Source: Akkermansia muciniphila
GTDB taxonomy: Bacteria > Verrucomicrobiota > Verrucomicrobiia > Limisphaerales > UBA9464
DNA length: 64,000 bases
Assembly (NCBI GenBank): GCA_945883815.1
Contig: CAMCYJ010000005.1
Span: 16,759 to 80,758, forward strand
Direction: 5' to 3'
In this document: in pieces, positions 8,579 through 17,111 of the stretch
Layout: every line of letters begins with the position of its first letter
Numbering within the stretch: the stretch's first letter is position 1
Notes under the pieces: generated by a model
Database searches by the model: none
Seen by the model: only the letters and a program-made list of their open reading frames with translations
Told to the model about the DNA's origin: nothing
Translations under genes and position numbers: made by a program

Positions 8579-10219
8579 TCAGGGGGTGGCAGGGCTTGGC
8601 GGGTCGGATTTGGCCAGTTGCTCCCGTAGTTCAGAGGCCTGTCGACTGAGAGTCGCGAGTTGCTCCGGTGCTATGCGGGTCAAATTGCGGACTTGCAGGC
8701 TCATGCGCGGATTCTTGGCCAGAAGCGCTTGGTGCCGAGCCAGGAAGTCCCAATACAAGGTGGTGAACGGACAGGCCTTGGGGCCGGTGGCCTGGGCTGG
8801 GTCGAATCGGCAGCCCTGGCAGTAGTTTGACATCCGTTGGATGTACTTCCCGGTGGCGATGTAGGGCTTCGAGGCCATCACGCCCCCGTCTGCATACTGG
8901 GACATGCCCAGCGTGTTGGGCAGCTCGACCCATTCCACGGCGTCCACATAGACTGCCAAGTACCAAGCGTGGACTTCCTTGGGGTGCACGCCCACCAGCA
9001 GCGAAAAAAGCCCCGTGACCATGAGGCGTTGGATGTGGTGCGCATAGCCCAGGTCGAGCGTTTGGCGGAGCGAGTGGCGCAGGCAGTTGAACTCGGTGTC
9101 TCCGGTCCAGAAAAACCGGGGCAGCGGTTGATGAGCACCCAAGGCGTTCCGCTCGAGGTAGCCCGGCATCGAATGCCAATACACGCCCCGCACATATTCG
9201 CGCCATCCGAGGATTTGCCGGATAAACCCCTCGGCCGCCGGCAGGGGCACTCGACCGGAGCGGTAGGCGTTTTCGGTCGCGTCCAAAACTGTTCGCGGGT
9301 GCAGCAGCTTGAGATTGAGCACGGCGCTGAGGCGGGAGTGGTAGAGCCAGGGTTCTCCCGTCCACATGGCATCTTGCCAACGACCAAACTCCGGCAGTCG
9401 GTGCGCGATGAAATCGTCCAAGGTCGACTGGGCTTCGGCCGAGGTCAGGGGCCAGTCAAAGGCCGCCACGGAGCCGGGGTGGGAGCCGAATCGCTCCTGG
9501 ACCATCGCCAAGACTTCCTGGGTCAACGCATCCGGGGGAAACCGGCGCGGCGCGGGCACGAAACCGGGGCCTTGTTTCCCAAAAGATTCCCGGTTTTCGG
9601 CGTCATAGTTCCATTGGCCACCGGCCGGTTGATCCCCGTCCATCAGGAACCCGGTCCGTTGCCGCAGTTCGCGGTAGAAGAACTCCAATCGCAGTTGCTT
9701 GCGGCCTCGGGCGTGAGCGGCGAAATCCTCGGGGGAGCTGAAAAAATGCTGATCGGGTCGGGTCACCCAAGGGATGCCCGCGGCTCGGGCGACTTCCTGC
9801 AGTTGATCCTTCAATCGCCACTCTCCGGGATCCACTGCATGGACTTCTGCCGGACGCAGTCGATCGAGCGTGAGGGCCAGTTGGCTAGCCAAGGTCTCCG
9901 CACCTTCGGCGAGTCCGAGGTCGGCTCTGTCACCAAAGCTCCACTGCGAACCTGAGACGTTCAGTTGCCGATAGGCCACCGGCCAACCCCGCTCTCGAAG
10001 CCGGTCGCGAAAGTGGCGCATCGCGGCCAGAAAAATCGCAATCCGGCACAGGGAGTTCCACACATGCGTGGCCTCGCCCGCCACCTCGGCCATCCAGATC
10101 CAGTCGAGCTCCGGATCGAAACCCTCGAATACCGTGGAGTCGGCGTCCAACTGGTCCCCCAACACCACGATGAGCCGTCGGCAGGGGTGGACTGGGGCTG
10201 TTGAATTCGGTGGCCTCAT
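8579..10219 (-). CDS. Cryptochrome/photolyase-related FeS protein, (6-4) photolyase type
   Basis: Flavoprotein of the prokaryotic FeS-BCP branch (deoxyribodipyrimidine photolyase-related, PhrB-like), which repairs (6-4) photoproducts with light. The 546-residue protein begins LIVVLGDQLD, has GGQWNYDAENR at 200-210 and the helical FAD-binding domain in the C-terminal half (EGFIRQILGWREYVRG). All four cysteines expected to bind the [4Fe-4S] cluster are present: C379, C467, C470 and C483. Its start overlaps the stop of the upstream SDR gene by 4 bases, so the two are probably co-translated. Repair rather than signalling is inferred from the family. Confidence 0.87.
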   Translation of the reverse strand: MRPPNSTAPVHPCRRLIVVLGDQLDADSTVFEGFDPELDWIWMAEVAGEATHVWNSLCRIAIFLAAMRHFRDRLRERGWPVAYRQLNVSGSQWSFGDRADLGLAEGAETLASQLALTLDRLRPAEVHAVDPGEWRLKDQLQEVARAAGIPWVTRPDQHFFSSPEDFAAHARGRKQLRLEFFYRELRQRTGFLMDGDQPAGGQWNYDAENRESFGKQGPGFVPAPRRFPPDALTQEVLAMVQERFGSHPGSVAAFDWPLTSAEAQSTLDDFIAHRLPEFGRWQDAMWTGEPWLYHSRLSAVLNLKLLHPRTVLDATENAYRSGRVPLPAAEGFIRQILGWREYVRGVYWHSMPGYLERNALGAHQPLPRFFWTGDTEFNCLRHSLRQTLDLGYAHHIQRLMVTGLFSLLVGVHPKEVHAWYLAVYVDAVEWVELPNTLGMSQYADGGVMASKPYIATGKYIQRMSNYCQGCRFDPAQATGPKACPFTTLYWDFLARHQALLAKNPRMSLQVRNLTRIAPEQLATLSRQASELREQLAKSDPPSPATP

Positions 10220-11076
10220 CCGCCCGTTTGGAAATCGGTGGCGGTGGCGATCGATTCCTGCTCGTCGGCGACCTTGTTCAGTTCCGCGGCCCGGTCCCGC
10301 AGCTTTTTGACCACGTAGCGCCCGAGCGGCATGCGGAAGGGCGGATTGCCCGCGTGCACCATGGTCACGATGGCCTGAGCGGCTCGGGCCGGATCGCCCG
10401 GTTGTTTGCCGTCGATGACCTTCAGGAACTGGGCAAACTTGCCGGAACTGCGGTCGTAATCGCTCAATCGCTGGGGAACCGGCTCCAGGGAACGGCCGAT
10501 GAAGTCCGTCCGGAAAGGGCCCGGCTCGACCAAGGTGACCCGGATACCCAAGCCCAGCGTTTCGGCCCGAAGGCTTTCAGACAACGCCTCCACGGCCGCC
10601 TTGGCTGCGCCATACACTCCGAATCCGGCGTAATTCGAAATGGCCGCCGCCGCGCTCAGGTTGATGATATGCCCGGCACGCTGGGCCCGCAGTCGGGGCA
10701 GCACGGCTCGGATCACATTCAACGTTCCGAAGAAGTTGGTCTCCATGCAGCGCCGGATTTGGTCGGGCTGGCACTCTTCGATGGCCCCGATCAATCCATA
10801 GCCCGCGTTGTTGACCACCACATCCAACGGGCCGAAGCGCTCGATGGCCGCATCAAGGGCGGCGTGGATCTGGTCCTCACGTGTGATGTCCAGAGCGAGC
10901 GCGAGGGCTTGATCCGGAACGACGGCCGCAAGGGGTTCGATGGTGGAAACATCCCGGGCGGTCAGCACCACCCGGTCGCCTGCTTGGAGGGCTGCCTCAG
11001 CGATGGCGCGACCGAACCCGGAAGAACAGCCGGTGATGAACCAGGTTCGTGGACCGCCCGATGGAATGGAGCTCAT
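10216..11076 (-). CDS. Short-chain dehydrogenase/reductase (SDR)
   Basis: NAD(P)-dependent oxidoreductase, 286 residues, classical SDR layout: TGCSSGFG cofactor motif at 15-22, NNAG at 89-92, catalytic S141, Y155 and K159 (YGAAK). The closest general pattern is the group annotated as oxidoreductase/short-chain dehydrogenase of unknown substrate. It is first in a two-gene unit with the photolyase-related gene. In light-stress regulons of other bacteria SDR genes often sit beside DPRP photolyases; such control here is inference. Confidence 0.85.
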   Translation of the reverse strand: MSSIPSGGPRTWFITGCSSGFGRAIAEAALQAGDRVVLTARDVSTIEPLAAVVPDQALALALDITREDQIHAALDAAIERFGPLDVVVNNAGYGLIGAIEECQPDQIRRCMETNFFGTLNVIRAVLPRLRAQRAGHIINLSAAAAISNYAGFGVYGAAKAAVEALSESLRAETLGLGIRVTLVEPGPFRTDFIGRSLEPVPQRLSDYDRSSGKFAQFLKVIDGKQPGDPARAAQAIVTMVHAGNPPFRMPLGRYVVKKLRDRAAELNKVADEQESIATATDFQTGG

Positions 11077-11198
11077 AGAAGGGGCACGCTAACCCCAGTC
11101 TCCGGTCCCGCAAACGAGACGCCCCCCATCGGTCGTTTCGCAGGACTTGGCTGTGCTTGCGGTTGTTCTGCGAGGACGCCTAACCTCGATGAATCGCC

Positions 11199-13229
11199 GT
11201 GGCCTTGTTTCGTTTCCATTCGAGTCGCTGGTCTCGTCCGCTCCTGTGCGGTTTGGCCTGGTTGGGCCTGGTTTCAGCGCGACTGTCCGCGGCGGATTTC
11301 TGGGCCGATCATGTCGAGCCCATCCTCAAAGAGCATTGCGTCGAATGTCACAGCCCCACCCGCTCCAAGAGTCGGCTGGACCTCTCGACCTTTCAGAACG
11401 CCTTGCGCGGAGGTGACCGAGGGGCGGGCTTTGTTCCGGGCCGTCCGGAGGAGAGTAGCCTGTATTTGCTGCTCAAGCCGGGAGCCGATCCGCACATGCC
11501 GCCGAAAAAACAGCTTTCGGACGAGCAACTGGCCTTGATCCGCACTGGTATCGAAAAACTGGAGGCCAAGCCCGCCGCGGCCGCGCCAACCGAGACGGCA
11601 TCGAATTCATCGACCTCATCGGCCATGGGTGCGTTGGCCGTGCGCAAACCCGTGTGGGTGCCTCCGGCCGGAATGGCCCCATCGGCGGTGATCGATGGAT
11701 TCCTGGAGCGGGGTTGGAAGGCCCGCAAGGTCCGGCCTGCGGCCCGCGCGGACGACGCGACTTGGCTGCGGCGTATCCATTTGGATCTCGTGGGGCGGAT
11801 TCCCACCGAAGAGGAGGCGGCCCGTTTTCAACGACTGCCCGCCCGGAAGCGGCGTGAAACCACGGTCGATGGATTGCTGGCCCACCCCGAGCATCCGCGG
11901 CACCTCCGGGAGATGTTTGATGTGCTCTGGATGGGACGTCCGACGGGCAATGCCGAGGCCCAGCGTCGCGATCACCGGTGGTACGAGTTCCTCGAAACCT
12001 CGTTCCGCGAGAATCGCCCGTGGGATGCGATGGTGCGCGATCTCATCGTGGCTCGGCCCGCGAAGCCGGAGCAGCGCGGCCTGGTGCAATTCCTCTACGA
12101 GCGGCAGAACAATCCGCAGGCCATGGCCGAGGCGGTGGCCCCGCTGGTCTTCGGCCTGCAAATCGGGTGCGCCCAATGCCACGACCACATGGTGGCCCGC
12201 GAGATCAAGCAGGCCCATTACTGGGGCATGGTCGCGGCCTTCAACCGGTCCAAGAACGTGGATTCCGACGCGGGCTTTGGTTTGGCCGAGTCGGCCATCG
12301 GCGGGTTCGTGAGCTTTGCCAATCTCAAGAAGGAGTCCCAGCAGGCGCGGTTGGTGTTTTTCAATGGGCGCACCGTCGATGAACCCTGGCCCGCCGAAGG
12401 GGCCAAAGAAGTGGATGCCCCCGATAAGTACCGGGTGCCGCCGCCCAAGAACAAGGAGCGCCCGCCAGCGCCGGCCGAGCCGCAGTTTTCGCGCCGGCAG
12501 GCCTTGGCCGAGGCGGTCACTCGGGGTAATCCATTGCTGGCCCGCGCGGCCGTCAATCGCGTGTGGGCGATGTTTCTGGGCCGTGGTTTGGTTCATCCGG
12601 TGGACCTCATGGATTCCCAGCATGCTCCCAGTCACCCCGAATTGCTGGACTGGTTGGCCCAAGACTTCGAGCACAGCGGCTACGATGTGCGGCGATTGAT
12701 CCGCAATTTGGTGCTCTCTCAGGCCTACCAACTCGATTCGCGTCCCGCGCCCGGCAAAGCCCCGGCCGACGAGGCCTTCGCCCGGGCCATCGAGAAGCCG
12801 CTGTCGGCCGAGCAATTGGCCCGTTCGTTGATCTTGGCTGCTGGTCCTTGGAAGGCCGATGCGAAGTCGCCGGCGGCTGCGGTGACCCTCGACCCCACGT
12901 CGCTCCAGCGAGCCCTGGTCCGCGATTTCCCCAACCTGTTCGCGCCGGAGTACAACGCCACGCTTCAGCAGGCCTTGTTCCTCTCGAACTCTCCAGTCCT
13001 CGAATCGCTGCTCCAACCGCGATCAGGCAACCTGGCAGAACGCTTGGCGGCCTTGGCCGATGATCCAACCCGCGTGAAGACCGCCTTCCAGGCCGTGTTG
13101 GGTCGCAGTCCCGATCGTGACGAATTGCAGGCCAGCGTGGCCTATCTCCAAGAGCATCCGGGGCAGGGTGGTCGGTCGCAGTTCCTGTGGGCGTTGTTGT
13201 CCGGGGCGGAATTCCAGGTGAACCACTGA
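11199..13229 (+). CDS. DUF1549/DUF1553 protein with N-terminal CxxCH domain (PSD1 family)
   Basis: Function not experimentally settled; the family is abundant in Planctomycetes and Verrucomicrobia and is often tied to DUF1501 and sulfatase genes. The 676-residue protein has a signal peptide (residues 1 to about 31), a planctomycete cytochrome c-like domain with CVECH at 47-51, a DUF1549 domain containing GCAQCHDHM, and a DUF1553 domain with RAAVNRVWAMFLGRGLVHP. The start is GTG at 11199; no in-frame ATG gives the signal peptide. It heads a three-gene unit with the DUF1501 gene 4 bases later and a WD40 gene. Heme binding by the CxxCH motifs is an inference. Confidence 0.85.
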   Translation: MALFRFHSSRWSRPLLCGLAWLGLVSARLSAADFWADHVEPILKEHCVECHSPTRSKSRLDLSTFQNALRGGDRGAGFVPGRPEESSLYLLLKPGADPHMPPKKQLSDEQLALIRTGIEKLEAKPAAAAPTETASNSSTSSAMGALAVRKPVWVPPAGMAPSAVIDGFLERGWKARKVRPAARADDATWLRRIHLDLVGRIPTEEEAARFQRLPARKRRETTVDGLLAHPEHPRHLREMFDVLWMGRPTGNAEAQRRDHRWYEFLETSFRENRPWDAMVRDLIVARPAKPEQRGLVQFLYERQNNPQAMAEAVAPLVFGLQIGCAQCHDHMVAREIKQAHYWGMVAAFNRSKNVDSDAGFGLAESAIGGFVSFANLKKESQQARLVFFNGRTVDEPWPAEGAKEVDAPDKYRVPPPKNKERPPAPAEPQFSRRQALAEAVTRGNPLLARAAVNRVWAMFLGRGLVHPVDLMDSQHAPSHPELLDWLAQDFEHSGYDVRRLIRNLVLSQAYQLDSRPAPGKAPADEAFARAIEKPLSAEQLARSLILAAGPWKADAKSPAAAVTLDPTSLQRALVRDFPNLFAPEYNATLQQALFLSNSPVLESLLQPRSGNLAERLAALADDPTRVKTAFQAVLGRSPDRDELQASVAYLQEHPGQGGRSQFLWALLSGAEFQVNH

Positions 13230-13233
13230 CGTC

Positions 13234-14586
13234 ATGACACCGCCCCAAGACCCGCACACCCCGATTCCCGGAATGGCCGGTGCCACCTGCGGTCAACCCG
13301 ATCACGTCCTGCACCGGCGGAAGTTTCTGACCGGCCTGGGCGCGGCCGGAACCGTGTCGCTCGGCAGTTGGGCAGGGCTCTTCTCGCTGCCGGCCTTCGC
13401 CCAGCAGGCCAAGCGCACGGCCAAGCGATGCATTCTCCTGTGGCTTTGTGGTGCGCCGAGCCAATTCGAAACGTGGGATCCCAAGCCCGGACGTATTAGT
13501 GCCGGCCCGTTTCGCTCGATCCCCACGAAGCTTCCGGGTGTCCACTTCAGCAGCTTGATGTCCCGTTGCGCCACCATCGCCGACAAGCTCGCGGTGGTGC
13601 GCTGCATGAAGACCGACCAGAACGAGCACTTGCAGGGCATCAACTTGCTCAATCGGGGTTCGGCACCCCGGCCGCCCTTCGTGCGTCCGGTGCTCGGGTC
13701 GGTGTTGGCCCAGCAGTTGGGGCACCTTGATAATCCGGTGCCCAATTTCATCCTCCTGGACCCGTGTCCCGAGGGGAACGAGTTCAAGGAATTCAAGGCC
13801 GGCAACTGGGCCGGATGGTTGGGGGCGCAGTATGGGCCGGTTCGCGTGGGCGGCGACTACCGCATCGAAAACGTCCTGCGGCAGGCCGAGTTGTCTGCCG
13901 AGGATCATGAGTCTCGCAACGCCCTGCGGCGGTTCCTCACGCGAAAGTACGAGAACGACCGCAAGTCGGCCGCCGCCGCATCGCAGAATGCCGTGTTTGA
14001 GCGGGTCAAGGGACTGATGAGCTGTGCCGACCTCTTCGACCTCGAGAAGCTCCCGGCCAAGGATCGCGAACGCTACGGCCCCGGGGCCTTCGCCCAGCAC
14101 ACGCTTCAAGCCCGGCATCTGGTGGAGAATGGCGCGCCCTTCGTGATGGTCTCCAATGGCATGCCTTGGGACAGCCACGTGTTCCACAACGAGATTTACC
14201 AAATGCTCACGCCGGAGCTCGACAACGTGATCTTCCAGTTGATCACCGACCTGGAGCAGCGGGGCATGCTCGATTCCACCCTCGTGGTGGCTATGGGAGA
14301 ATTCGGCCGCACGCCCTGGCTCAATCAGGCCCGGGGTCGCGACCACTATTCCAAGGCCTGGTCCTTGATGCTGGCCGGTTGCGGGATCAAGCGAGGTGTG
14401 GTGGTGGGCGGTAGCGATGCCGAAGGGGCTGAGGTGGATGGCCAGGCCTTCAACGAGAAGAACCTCTTCGCGACAATTTTCTCCGCCTTGGGAATCGATC
14501 CCTACGCTCTGTACGACATCGGAGATTTGCCGAGTTTCCGCCGCGTCGAAGACCGGGCCGAACCCATCCGGGAGGTCTTGGCGTGA
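13234..14586 (+). CDS. DUF1501 family protein, Tat-exported
   Basis: A 450-residue protein of the alkaline phosphatase-like DUF1501 family, nearly always beside DUF1549/DUF1553 genes. The N-terminus has a twin-arginine signal (HRRKFLTGLGAAG, R28-R29), preceded by about 26 extra residues. Typical motifs are LLWLCGAPSQFETWDPKPG, NEHLQGINLLNRGSAPRPP and GEFGRTPWLNQARGRDHYS. The substrate is unknown. It starts 4 bases after the PSD1 stop, and the WD40 gene follows after 54 bases. Pairing with the PSD1 protein suggests both act outside the cytoplasmic membrane. Confidence 0.85.
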   Translation: MTPPQDPHTPIPGMAGATCGQPDHVLHRRKFLTGLGAAGTVSLGSWAGLFSLPAFAQQAKRTAKRCILLWLCGAPSQFETWDPKPGRISAGPFRSIPTKLPGVHFSSLMSRCATIADKLAVVRCMKTDQNEHLQGINLLNRGSAPRPPFVRPVLGSVLAQQLGHLDNPVPNFILLDPCPEGNEFKEFKAGNWAGWLGAQYGPVRVGGDYRIENVLRQAELSAEDHESRNALRRFLTRKYENDRKSAAAASQNAVFERVKGLMSCADLFDLEKLPAKDRERYGPGAFAQHTLQARHLVENGAPFVMVSNGMPWDSHVFHNEIYQMLTPELDNVIFQLITDLEQRGMLDSTLVVAMGEFGRTPWLNQARGRDHYSKAWSLMLAGCGIKRGVVVGGSDAEGAEVDGQAFNEKNLFATIFSALGIDPYALYDIGDLPSFRRVEDRAEPIREVLA

Positions 14587-14640
14587 CGCGTTTCATTCAA
14601 CCCATTCAACCCGTTCAACCCGATTGGGACATCGCCCACC

Positions 14641-15747
14641 ATGGCTGACACCGATCCCAAGTCGTCACCGACTCCGCCCGCAGAGCCCAAGCTGACCAAG
14701 GCGAAGGAAATTAAACTCCCTTCGGCAGTCCTGGCTCTCGAATCCACTCCGGACGGGAAGACCTTGTTTGCCGCCTGTCTCGACGGCTCGGTTCAACGGG
14801 TGACGGTCGAGACGGGCGAGGCACTCGCCATCGGTCGCCATGACAGTTACGCCAGTGGTGTGGCCTTGCTGCCGGGAGCCCAGCAATTGGTCTCGTCCGG
14901 TTATGACGGCGTCTTGCACTGGCTGGATCTGGCCTCCGGCAAAGAACTCCGATCGGTTCAAGCCCATCAGTTCTGGTCGTGGGATTTGGCGGCTTCTCCC
15001 GACGGGCGATGGGTGGCCAGTGTCACCGGTCAATACCGGGCCGGCAGCTACAAGTACGACCCGGCACCCGGCACCGAGCCCTCCGTCCGCGTGTTCGACG
15101 CGGCGAGCGGCGCGCTGAAGCACTCCTGGGACTTCCTGCCGCCGGTGCAAGCCGTGGCTTTCAGCCCGGACAGCCGCCGGGTGGCCGCTGGCAACCTCAT
15201 GGGCGAGGTGGCGGTGTGGGACTTGGAGACCGGCCGCATTGTCTCGCAGTGGAAGACCGACGACCTGACCAGTTGGGGCATTATCAAGAGCCACCATTTC
15301 TTGGGCGGGGTGTTTGCACTCGAGTTCTCTCCAGACGGCGAGCGTCTCTACGCCTGCGGCATGGGTCCGATGCGCGATCCCATGGCGGGCAACGGCGTTC
15401 AGCGGTGGCAGTCCTTCGATTGGAAGACCGGCAAAAAGCTCGATCAGACCCACGAGGGAGAGAGCGGGCAGGGGTTGATGGAGGCCTTGGCCTTCCACCC
15501 GGATGGGAAGCACTTCGTCATGGCCGGCCGGCTGTTCCAAGGCACCTGGAACCTCGCGCTCTTCGAAGCGGCCAGCGGTCGCAATCTCTTCAGCATCGAC
15601 GCCAAGCACCGCATCACTGACGCCCGCTTCAGCGCCGACGGCCAACGGCTCTTCCTGGCCAAGGCCCGCCAGCAAGAACTCAAGAACGGCCGCTGGAACG
15701 ACTTCGGCCTCCTCGAAATCCACTCCGTCTCCGGCCTCGGGGCCTGA
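14641..15747 (+). CDS. WD40 repeat beta-propeller protein
   Basis: A 368-residue beta-propeller built of WD40-like repeats, seen as repeated blocks such as VLHWLDLASGKELRSVQAH, VAFSPDSRRVAAGNLMGEV and LEFSPDGERLYACGMG. No signal peptide is visible, so it is either cytoplasmic or exported by another route. WD40 proteins often close PSD1/DUF1501 clusters in this phylum, where they may act as scaffolds; no specific role can be read. It is the third gene of the unit starting at 11199. Confidence 0.82.
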   Translation: MADTDPKSSPTPPAEPKLTKAKEIKLPSAVLALESTPDGKTLFAACLDGSVQRVTVETGEALAIGRHDSYASGVALLPGAQQLVSSGYDGVLHWLDLASGKELRSVQAHQFWSWDLAASPDGRWVASVTGQYRAGSYKYDPAPGTEPSVRVFDAASGALKHSWDFLPPVQAVAFSPDSRRVAAGNLMGEVAVWDLETGRIVSQWKTDDLTSWGIIKSHHFLGGVFALEFSPDGERLYACGMGPMRDPMAGNGVQRWQSFDWKTGKKLDQTHEGESGQGLMEALAFHPDGKHFVMAGRLFQGTWNLALFEAASGRNLFSIDAKHRITDARFSADGQRLFLAKARQQELKNGRWNDFGLLEIHSVSGLGA

Positions 15748-15785
15748 GCCTGAGCGAATCCGCCCGATCCCTCGTGGTCGGTAGC

Positions 15786-15820
15786 TTGACAACTGTATAT
15801 GCACAGTATATACAGTTGTC
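15786..15820 (+). promoter_or_regulatory. GntR operon promoter inside a 33-bp dyad operator
   Basis: TTGACA (15786-15791), 17-base spacer and TATACA (15809-15814) make a near-consensus sigma70 promoter. Perfect 13-bp inverted arms (15788-15800 and 15808-15820, GACAACTGTATAT and its complement) cover both boxes. The GntR start codon is 10 bases after the -10 box, so the transcript would have almost no leader. The layout indicates autorepression by the regulator. Confidence 0.8.
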
Positions 15821-15823
15821 ACG

Positions 15824-16240
15824 ATGTCTGACCGGTCCCCATCCTGGACTCTGCCGCTCATCTCGCCAGCGGCGCCAGGGGCGCTGTATGAGCAGATCAT
15901 CGAAGGCATCCAGCGCGAGATCAGTGCCGGCCGTCTGCGCCCGGGCGACGCCCTGCCATCCTTCCGCCAACTCGCGACTGACCTGATGGTCAGTGTCATC
16001 ACCGTGAAGCGCGCTTACGAAGAACTGGAGCGCGGAGGAATCCTCTACCGTCGGCAAGGGCTCGGGACCTTCGTGGCCGAGACCGGGCGGGATCGCAACC
16101 GGGAGGCCCGCCAGGCGGAAGCCTCGCAGCTCTTCCAGGCCGCGATCGCGTCCGCCCGACAAGCCGGTCTGTCCGATCGCGAGATCGTTTCCCTCGTTCG
16201 TGAATCCCTCCAGAGCCCCTCGAAAGAACTGAACCCATGA
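15824..16240 (+). CDS. GntR-family transcriptional regulator, YtrA type
   Basis: A 138-residue DNA-binding repressor. The winged helix-turn-helix of GntR proteins spans about 21-90 (LYEQIIEGIQREISAGRL, SFRQLATDLMVSVITVKRAY, LYRRQGLGTFV). The short C-terminal part, about 50 residues, marks the YtrA subfamily, which lacks a large ligand domain and usually controls an adjacent ABC transporter. The start at 15824 lies right after the palindromic promoter. Its stop overlaps the start of the ABC ATPase by 4 bases. Effector unknown; known YtrA-type systems respond to envelope or antibiotic stress. Confidence 0.88.
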   Translation: MSDRSPSWTLPLISPAAPGALYEQIIEGIQREISAGRLRPGDALPSFRQLATDLMVSVITVKRAYEELERGGILYRRQGLGTFVAETGRDRNREARQAEASQLFQAAIASARQAGLSDREIVSLVRESLQSPSKELNP

Positions 16241-17109
16241 ATCCGAATGCCATCGAGATCCGCGGCCTGACCAAATCGTTCCGAAAGTTCCGCCTGGGTC
16301 CGCTCGACCTCACGGTTCCGCGCGGTTCCATCTACGGATTCGTCGGCCCCAACGGAGCCGGAAAGACTACCACGCTCGACCTGCTCCTGGGAATGGGCTC
16401 GCCGGATGGCGGGCGCATTCTCGTCGACGGGCTCGACCACGCCCGGGACGAGGTCGCGGTGAAGCAGCGCATCGGCTACGTCAGCCCCGACCTGGATTTC
16501 AGGATGTGGGGCAAGATAGGAAAAGCCATTCGCTTCGTGCGGGGGTTCCATCGGGGTTGGGACGACCGTCACTGCGGGCAGTTGTTGCAGACCTTCCGGC
16601 TCGGGCTCGACGACTCGATCGCCACGCTGTCCTACGGCAGCAAGATCAAGCTGGCCCTCGTGCTGGCGCTGGCCTGGCGCCCGTCCATCCTCATCCTCGA
16701 CGAGCCCACCGTCGGACTCGACGCGGTGGCCCGGCGTGACCTGTATTCCGAGTTGCTGGAAACCGTTCGGGATGAAGATCGCACGGTGCTGATCTCGACT
16801 CACGCCCTGGGCGACGTTGAGCGGTTCGCCGATCGCCTGGGATTCATCAAGGATGGGCGCATGCTCCTGGAGGGCGGGACCGCCGAACTCCTGCAGCGGT
16901 ACCGGATGGTCGATTGCCAGACGAACGATCCGGGCCGCCTGCGGAACCAGCCTGGAGTGTTGATCGCCCGGAATGACGGGAATCGACTCCGGGTGCTCGT
17001 GGACCGCGGGGAGGAGTCCGAGGACTGGCTCCAGCAGTGCGGGGCGCAAGCCCTATTCTCGGCTCCGGTCACACTGGAGGAGTTGTTCATCACCCTGGCC
17101 AAGGACTGA
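16237..17109 (+). CDS. ABC transporter ATP-binding protein
   Basis: ATPase of an ABC exporter-like system, 290 residues. Walker A GPNGAGKT at 37-44, Walker B LILDEPT at 151-157 and the switch His in LISTHALGD are present. The signature loop is LSYGSK (130-135) in place of LSGGQ, as in some YtrB-like ATPases. The C-terminal 80 residues form an extra domain after the nucleotide-binding core. It is translationally coupled to the GntR gene and followed after 2 bases by the membrane partner. The substrate is not predictable. Confidence 0.88.
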   Translation: MNPNAIEIRGLTKSFRKFRLGPLDLTVPRGSIYGFVGPNGAGKTTTLDLLLGMGSPDGGRILVDGLDHARDEVAVKQRIGYVSPDLDFRMWGKIGKAIRFVRGFHRGWDDRHCGQLLQTFRLGLDDSIATLSYGSKIKLALVLALAWRPSILILDEPTVGLDAVARRDLYSELLETVRDEDRTVLISTHALGDVERFADRLGFIKDGRMLLEGGTAELLQRYRMVDCQTNDPGRLRNQPGVLIARNDGNRLRVLVDRGEESEDWLQQCGAQALFSAPVTLEELFITLAKD

Positions 17110-17111
17110 CC

